In this document: positions 60,490-64,000 of the stretch, piece after piece
Layout of the letters: each line of letters starts with the position of its first letter
Position numbering within the stretch: the first letter of the stretch is position 1
DNA from: Micromonospora sp. MP36
GTDB lineage: Bacteria; Actinomycetota; Actinomycetes; Mycobacteriales; Micromonosporaceae
Direction: 5' to 3'
Assembly: GCF_008119785.1 (NCBI RefSeq)
Contig: NZ_VSFA01000024.1
Location: forward strand, 20,108 to 84,107
Length of the DNA: 64,000 bases
Position numbers and translations under genes: made by a program
Notes under the pieces: generated by a model
What the model saw: only the letters and a program-made list of their open reading frames with translations
Told to the model about the DNA's origin: nothing
The model's database searches: none

Positions 60490-61281
60490 TCACGCACCGT
60501 TCAGCCGGGCGGTGCCTTTCGGTGACGGTGGAGCGGCGCCGCGGCGGGCGGCGCAGATCAACGATCCGCCGAGCCCCGGCGCGAGTCGGGCGAGCAGCCT
60601 GGAGGCCACCCAGCGCCCGCCGGGCAGCCGCCAGCCGACGTGGTTGGAGCGGATCGCCAGCGGCGCGAACCCGGCCTGCCGCAGCGCCCGGCGCAGCAGC
60701 GACGCGGTGAACGGCCGGATGTGCAGCCAGAGGTAGGGGTGCAGCGGATCGACCTGGCGCGGGGCCCGTCCGAAGAGGAACGCCAGCCGGTCCTGGACCG
60801 GGGCCAGGTTCGGGGTGGTGAGCACCAGCAGGCCGCCCGGGGCGAGCACTCGGTGGCACTCCCGCAGCAGCGCCACCGGGTCGTACACGTGCTCGATCAG
60901 CTCCCCGGTGAGCAGCCCGGCGAAGCTGCCGGTGCGGAACGGCAGGCTACGGGTGGCGTCCAGGCAGACCGGCACGGCCCGGCAGTGGGCGGCCCGGCGG
61001 GCCTCGCCCAGCGCCGCCTCCGCCATGTCCGCCACCACCAGCGGGCCGGGCAGCTCCGCCGGCTCGAGCATGCTCCGCGGGCCGCACCCCAGCTCCAGCA
61101 CCGGGCGTCCGCCGACGACGCCGTCGACCATCAGCCGGGCCGCGACCGCCCGGCGGATCCGGTGGTACGGGTCGTCGACGTACCCGTTGACCTGCACGCC
61201 GTCGTGATAGCTGCGCCGGTTGGCGCGCCGGCCGTGCGCCTGGGCGCTGCGGGACGAGGCTCCGATCGGCGGCTCGCCCAT
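60490..61281 (-). CDS. Class I SAM-dependent methyltransferase
   Basis: 263 residues from ATG 61281, with GGAGGG upstream. SAM motif VLELGCGPRSMLEPAELPG, an acidic VVADMAEAALGEARRAA, LPFRTGSFAGLLTGELIEHVYDP and LAPGGLLVLTTPN. The closing ~90 residues include an LHPYLWLHIRPFTASLLRRALRQAGF element seen in lipid or quinone methyltransferases. The acceptor is undefined. Its end sits beside the 2-TM gene, about 55 bases away, transcribed in the same direction. Confidence 0.85.
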   Translation of the reverse strand: MGEPPIGASSRSAQAHGRRANRRSYHDGVQVNGYVDDPYHRIRRAVAARLMVDGVVGGRPVLELGCGPRSMLEPAELPGPLVVADMAEAALGEARRAAHCRAVPVCLDATRSLPFRTGSFAGLLTGELIEHVYDPVALLRECHRVLAPGGLLVLTTPNLAPVQDRLAFLFGRAPRQVDPLHPYLWLHIRPFTASLLRRALRQAGFAPLAIRSNHVGWRLPGGRWVASRLLARLAPGLGGSLICAARRGAAPPSPKGTARLNGA

Positions 61282-61375
61282 GCACCCTCCACTGCGGTCG
61301 CCGGGTCCGGCGACGGCGCCCGCCTACAGCCTCGCACCACACCCGCGAAGCGGCGAGGAAATCCGGGCCGACGCC

Positions 61376-61407
61376 GACGCGGCGGCCGGGAAGCCGGCCG
61401 CCGCGTC
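61376..61407 (-). terminator. Strong hairpin terminator of the Tat-exported propeller gene
   Basis: Fourteen-base perfect arms 61376-61389 and 61394-61407 with a GAAG tetraloop, 17 bases past the gene's stop. No U-tract follows. Confidence 0.75.
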
Positions 61408-61423
61408 GCGGGTCGTGCCCGGG

Positions 61424-62374
61424 TCAGATCGCGCGGGCCCAGTCCACCCGCATGCTGTCGTCGTACTCGTCGCCGGGGATCCACCACGGGTCGCCGAAGC
61501 CGCTGGTCGAGACGATGATGTTGCCGCCGTCCGGGTACTCGTTGGTCGGCGGCACCGACAGCGCGGCGCAGTAGCGTCCGTCCGGCGAGAAGACCGGCGA
61601 CAGGTAGACCCGTGGCTCGTCGGTCAGCCGCTTGACGCCGGTGCCGTCGATCCGCACCGAACCGAGGGACCCGCCGACGATCGCGACGTCGCGGGTCCAG
61701 CGGTTGGTGCAGAACACCACCCGCTCGGAGTTGGGCATGAAGACCGGCCAGGAGAAAGTCTCACCCGCATCGGGCTGGTAGACCCGCCGCACCTTGCCGG
61801 TCGCCAGCTCCAGCATGCGCAGCTGCGGACCCTCCGAGCGACTGAGCCAGTTCATGACGATCATGGAGCCGTCCCGGGACCAGTTGGGACGGGTCATGTT
61901 GTGCCCCTGGACGAGCACCCGCCGCGCGCCGGTGGCCACGTTCACCGCGACCAAGGTGTCGTGGTTGACGACCAGGGCGACCTCGGTGCCGTCCGGGGAC
62001 CAGGTCGGCCAGTCGTAGTGGACGCCGAACGGGTCGCTGATCACCTTCCGGACCTCGCCGGTCACCCGGTCGAACAGCGACAGGTTCGACCCGGTCTCGC
62101 CCTCGTAGCGCAGGTTGTTCACGGCCACGCACCGGCCGTCGGGCGAGGTGGTGGCGTCGTAGCCGTTAGTCAGCAGCACCTGCGGCGTGGTGTGGCCCGG
62201 GTTGATCTGGAGCAGCCCCGCGCTGCCCGTGACGAGCCACGGCCCGTTGACCACCTCGGTGGCCTCCGCCGCCGCTGCGGGCGCCGCCGCCAGTCCCCCG
62301 GCCACGCCGGTCACCGCGGCCGCGCCGGCCAGCGCCGCGGTACGCAGCAGGGCACGACGGTTCAGTTCGGTCAT
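61424..62374 (-). CDS. Tat-exported TolB-like beta-propeller protein
   Basis: 316 residues from ATG 62374. Twin-arginine signal NRRALLRTAALAGAAAVTGVAGG, then repeated propeller blades with D-G-R-x-V/A motifs: TTSPDGRCVAVNNL, TWSPDGTEVALVVN, NWSRDGSMIVMNWL and VFSPDGRYCAALSV. TolB-like WD40/PD40 repeats usually bind partners or small ligands. No catalytic residue seen. A strong hairpin at 61376-61407 follows the stop. Confidence 0.85.
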   Translation of the reverse strand: MTELNRRALLRTAALAGAAAVTGVAGGLAAAPAAAAEATEVVNGPWLVTGSAGLLQINPGHTTPQVLLTNGYDATTSPDGRCVAVNNLRYEGETGSNLSLFDRVTGEVRKVISDPFGVHYDWPTWSPDGTEVALVVNHDTLVAVNVATGARRVLVQGHNMTRPNWSRDGSMIVMNWLSRSEGPQLRMLELATGKVRRVYQPDAGETFSWPVFMPNSERVVFCTNRWTRDVAIVGGSLGSVRIDGTGVKRLTDEPRVYLSPVFSPDGRYCAALSVPPTNEYPDGGNIIVSTSGFGDPWWIPGDEYDDSMRVDWARAI

Positions 62375-62536
62375 GTGCACACCCCCGTGGTGGATGACAA
62401 TGTCCGGTCCACCCTCCTCAAGCGAGGGTCAACGGTGTATCCGACGACCGGCCCGGGCGGGATGAGCCGGTCGGACGAGGGTCGGGCCGGCGCGAGTTGT
62501 CCCCACGGTTGCCCGGTCGCCTGGCATGCTGGGGGC

Positions 62537-62842
62537 ATGGACCGTTGGATCACGGTGGCCGGCTATGAGAACCTGCCGGGCTGCCCGTCGCCGATGGCCG
62601 CGCTGCGGGCCTGACTACGCGACCGGGGCATCGACTGGATGCCGTTTCGCCCGGCCGAGATCCGCTACGACCTGGCCTGCGGCCCGGGGCCGGACGGCCG
62701 ATGGCACGGCTGGTACCGGGTGATGGTCCACGGCAGGGCGCTACGGCCGCTCGGCCTGCACCCTGACCAGCCGACCTCGGTCGTGGACGGACCCTCGCCG
62801 CCCGGTTGGTGGCACGCCGCCGCGGAACGCCACCTGCGGTGA
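62537..62842 (+). pseudogene. Small gene interrupted by an in-frame TGA
   Basis: ATG 62537 reads MDRWITVAGYENLPGCPSP then MAALRA and hits TGA at 62612-62614. The same frame continues unbroken for 75 codons, LRDRGIDWMPFRPAEIRYDL and on, to a natural TGA at 62840-62842. Filled at the TGA with Trp (TGG) or another residue, the product would be a plausible ~101-residue protein. Either a nonsense mutation or a sequencing error is likely. The family was not recognised; SEC/pyrrolysine decoding is not supported. Confidence 0.6.
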
Positions 62843-62933
62843 CCCTGCTCGCCGCTGGGCCGGCCGTGTGCCGCTCACCGCGCCGCTGCCCTCGGGGTGG
62901 GCGACCGCACGCTCGCCGGCATGGCCGACCAGG

Positions 62934-64000
62934 TCAGCCGGACGCGGTGCGCCCACCCTCGGCGGGCCCCTGCCGGTCGAGGCAGTCGGCGAGTTCGATG
63001 ACGACCTCCGTGTAGCGGGGGTCGGTGTGGTACGGCCAGTGCGCCTCGATCGGCGGCGGGACCGTGTCCATCGGGTTGACGGTGACCGCGCGCGGATCGC
63101 GCAGGCGTACGTCCACCTGGCCGGCTGGACCCTCGACGGCGGGTGCTTCGCCGGGCCGGTGCGTGGAGAAGATCGCCCCGCTGATCGGGTCGGTGTTCCG
63201 CCAGAGGTTGCGCCACCGCCACCCGACGCGCTCGCCGAGCTCGCGTAGGACGTCCTCGCCGAAGTAGGCCGGCATCAGGTGTCCGTAGAGCCGGCGCAGC
63301 GGCGAGCCGTAGGTGAGCAGGGCAACCCGGTGCAGCATCTCCGGCGGCAGTTGCAGGACGGCCGCCGCGGCCAGCGCGGAACCGTGGCTGTGCCCGGACA
63401 GCACCACCTTCTGGTGCCGGGCCAGTGCGCTCACCCGCTTGGCGAGCTCCGGCACGGCACGCTCGGCGTAGCAGGGCGGCGCGAACGGGTGGGTCGTGCG
63501 GGGGAAGAAGGTGCCCAGGTCCCACAGCACCCCGGCCGCCCGCCTTACCTCAGGGGAGACGTAGGCCATGAGACCGATCAACACGAGCCCGACGATGATC
63601 AACCCGAGCGAGATCGTCCCGGCGTCGGTGAGGTAGGCAGCGAGCCCCACGAACGTCTGGCGGTTCCCGCTGAGCTGCTGCGCCAGCTGGGTCGGCCCGA
63701 TCTCGATCAGGTCGAGCGCGGTGAACACGAGGCTGAGCAGGGAGAGCACGAAGTACACGATGAGCAGCGGGCTGAACTGCTCGGCGAGGCGCGATCTGCT
63801 GATCGCCCGGCGGACGCGCTGGACCTGCCCGGCGGCCTGCGGCGGCGCGTCGGGAAAGTCCTCCCGGCAGATCCGCTCCGCCACCCGTTCCCGCCGCCGC
63901 CGGCTGAACCGGCCCGCGTACAGGCCCACGACGGCGACCAGCAGCACGGTGAAGAGGGCGCCCAGCGCCTCCCACCGGTAGGCGATCGGCGGGGGGGGGG
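62934..64000 (-). CDS. Membrane-anchored alpha/beta hydrolase with lipase-type serine motif, truncated by the edge
   Basis: About 355 visible codons; the frame continues to the right edge (PIAYRWEALGALFTV upstream of a possible GTG at 63947). N-terminal helices and a charged linker (FSRRRRERVAERICREDFP) are followed by two or three more helices (IVYFVLSLLSLVFTALDL and LIIVGLVLIGLMAYV). A cytoplasmic/extracytoplasmic catalytic domain then carries the nucleophile elbow GHSHGSALA, a possible catalytic Asp in NTDPISG and His in HTDPRY or HWPYH. Resembles uncharacterised actinobacterial lipase/esterase-type membrane proteins. Substrate unknown. Confidence 0.75.
   Translation of the reverse strand, partial: PPPPIAYRWEALGALFTVLLVAVVGLYAGRFSRRRRERVAERICREDFPDAPPQAAGQVQRVRRAISRSRLAEQFSPLLIVYFVLSLLSLVFTALDLIEIGPTQLAQQLSGNRQTFVGLAAYLTDAGTISLGLIIVGLVLIGLMAYVSPEVRRAAGVLWDLGTFFPRTTHPFAPPCYAERAVPELAKRVSALARHQKVVLSGHSHGSALAAAAVLQLPPEMLHRVALLTYGSPLRRLYGHLMPAYFGEDVLRELGERVGWRWRNLWRNTDPISGAIFSTHRPGEAPAVEGPAGQVDVRLRDPRAVTVNPMDTVPPPIEAHWPYHTDPRYTEVVIELADCLDRQGPAEGGRTASG

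Noticed and set aside
62612..62614. Selenocysteine at the in-frame TGA
   Set aside because: No SECIS-like hairpin is evident, the codon context suggests Trp, and no Sec genes are seen.

Overview
The window is a chromosomal segment of a very GC-rich actinomycete. Long overlapping open frames on both strands, frequent GTG starts, 4-base ATGA/GTGA gene overlaps, leaderless promoters and secreted CBM13/GH16 and RTX proteins all fit the Micromonosporaceae (a Micromonospora-like organism). This placement is by gene style, not by a marker gene. I saw no rRNA, tRNA, CRISPR array or complete insertion sequence.

Layout. 1-16 kb is mostly housekeeping and regulation: a flavin oxidoreductase-hemerythrin fusion (cut by the left edge), a GH25-like lysozyme, HtpG, a FadR-type regulator with a sterol-desaturase-superfamily enzyme and a lysoplasmalogenase (possible ether-lipid cassette), a TetR regulator with a twin-palindrome operator and its divergent membrane protein, two NarL-type two-component systems (one with a doubly frameshifted kinase), a multicopper oxidase and SmpB. 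16.4-26.0 kb is one gene, a 3221-residue secreted RTX protein. 26.0-27.8 kb carries a secreted GH16 glucanase with a CBM13 lectin tail, preceded by a gene remnant.

27.9-33.7 kb is the most unusual gene: a 1941-residue TIR / calcineurin-like phosphoesterase (metal ligands lost) / NACHT / pentapeptide / WD40 protein. It has the architecture of a bacterial NLR-like immune sensor with a TIR effector, and it diverges from an ArsB-like permease. After a secreted M14 carboxypeptidase comes a 12.8-kb surface-glycan operon (37.3-50.1 kb). It is almost fully translationally coupled: a 32-codon leader ORF, glycosyltransferases, a FemAB/CelD-like acyltransferase, a nucleotidyltransferase-P-loop kinase fusion, an aminoglycoside-phosphotransferase-like kinase, a polysaccharide deacetylase, a Wzx-type flippase and three membrane proteins.

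50.1-64 kb contains a thioredoxin-reductase-like flavoprotein with a divergent XRE-cupin regulator, an ECF sigma-ABC exporter operon, two SAM methyltransferases, a second polysaccharide deacetylase with degenerate active-site motifs, an inositol-monophosphatase-like enzyme, a two-gene cassette of a 2-TM protein plus a soluble partner, a Tat-exported beta-propeller protein, a small gene broken by an in-frame TGA, and a membrane-anchored lipase-like hydrolase cut by the right edge.

Most functions are family assignments from motifs read by eye. No database search or structure prediction was run.
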